In this document: positions 51,026-51,070 of the stretch, one piece after another
Position numbering within the stretch: position 1 is the stretch's first letter
How the letters are laid out: each line of letters opens with the position of its first letter
Source of the DNA: Bdellovibrionaceae bacterium UBA2316
GTDB taxonomy: Bacteria > Bdellovibrionota > Bdellovibrionia > Bdellovibrionales > Bdellovibrionaceae
Reading direction: 5' to 3'
Length of the DNA: 51,070 nt
NCBI GenBank assembly: GCA_002345205.1
Contig: DDVI01000129.1
Coordinates: 18,571-69,640, forward strand
Program-made: the position numbers and the translations under genes
The notes under the pieces: model-generated
The model's input: the letters and a program-made list of their open reading frames with translations, nothing else
Told to the model about the DNA's origin: nothing
The model's database searches: none

Positions 51026-51070
51026 TCATAGTTAAAAATTGCACAAATTATTAATCAGGCCGCAGCATAG

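Overview
The window is a compact, AT-rich (roughly 40% GC by eye) stretch of ordinary bacterial chromosome with short intergenic gaps, many convergent gene pairs that overlap by a few bases, and no tRNA, rRNA, insertion sequence, phage gene, integrase or CRISPR array that I can see. The gene content fits a Gram-negative, probably predatory, bacterium of the Bdellovibrio group (Bdellovibrionota): LPS heptose epimerase, beta-barrel proteins with a C-terminal Phe, small lipoprotein-like proteins with a 'FQNCS' motif, and many exported peptidases and wall enzymes. The taxonomic assignment is inference, not a database result.

Layout. 1-9.6 kb: a truncated Ser/Gly/Tyr repeat protein, a lytic transglycosylase, an RRM protein with IF-1, an orphan peptide-binding protein with a beta-barrel partner, a ureohydrolase, a DksA-like protein with a degenerate zinc finger, a TetR regulator beside a perfect palindrome, and a penicillin-binding protein. 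9.8-20.3 kb: fxsA, xthA, an ATP-grasp-like protein with CorA, a Tat-exported PhoD-like phosphatase, an S1/P1 nuclease, a divergent SelO-like pseudokinase, an esterase and an S41 protease. 20.4-31.3 kb: hldD, long-form aromatic amino acid hydroxylase and a TrmJ-type methyltransferase in one operon; a ferritin-like protein; an M28 peptidase; the operon hppD-hmgA-ribD; a PIF1-type helicase. With the hydroxylase, hppD and hmgA, the window encodes three steps from phenylalanine through tyrosine and homogentisate. 31.4-43.3 kb: a HAD 5'-nucleotidase, a DUF4421-like barrel protein, several unknown exported proteins, three different M14 carboxypeptidases, and lexA with a likely auto-operator. 43.3-51 kb: an AI-2E family permease, a sugar dehydrogenase, ung, a lipoprotein, a barrel protein, a frameshifted methyltransferase, unknown membrane proteins and a frameshifted Cys-rich exported protein.

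The most interesting patterns are regulatory: at least seven genes without a Shine-Dalgarno have a sigma70-like -10 element only 7-11 bases before the start codon, which points to leaderless or near-leaderless transcripts, lexA included. A 16-bp palindrome inside the lexA promoter is a candidate SOS box that does not match the published Bdellovibrio motif. Two genes near the right end carry one-base frameshifts. I found no convincing new multi-gene defence or secretion system; the closest to new biology are the diverged SelO-like protein, the Cys-poor DksA, the 'FQNCS' proteins and the structured operator-like elements.
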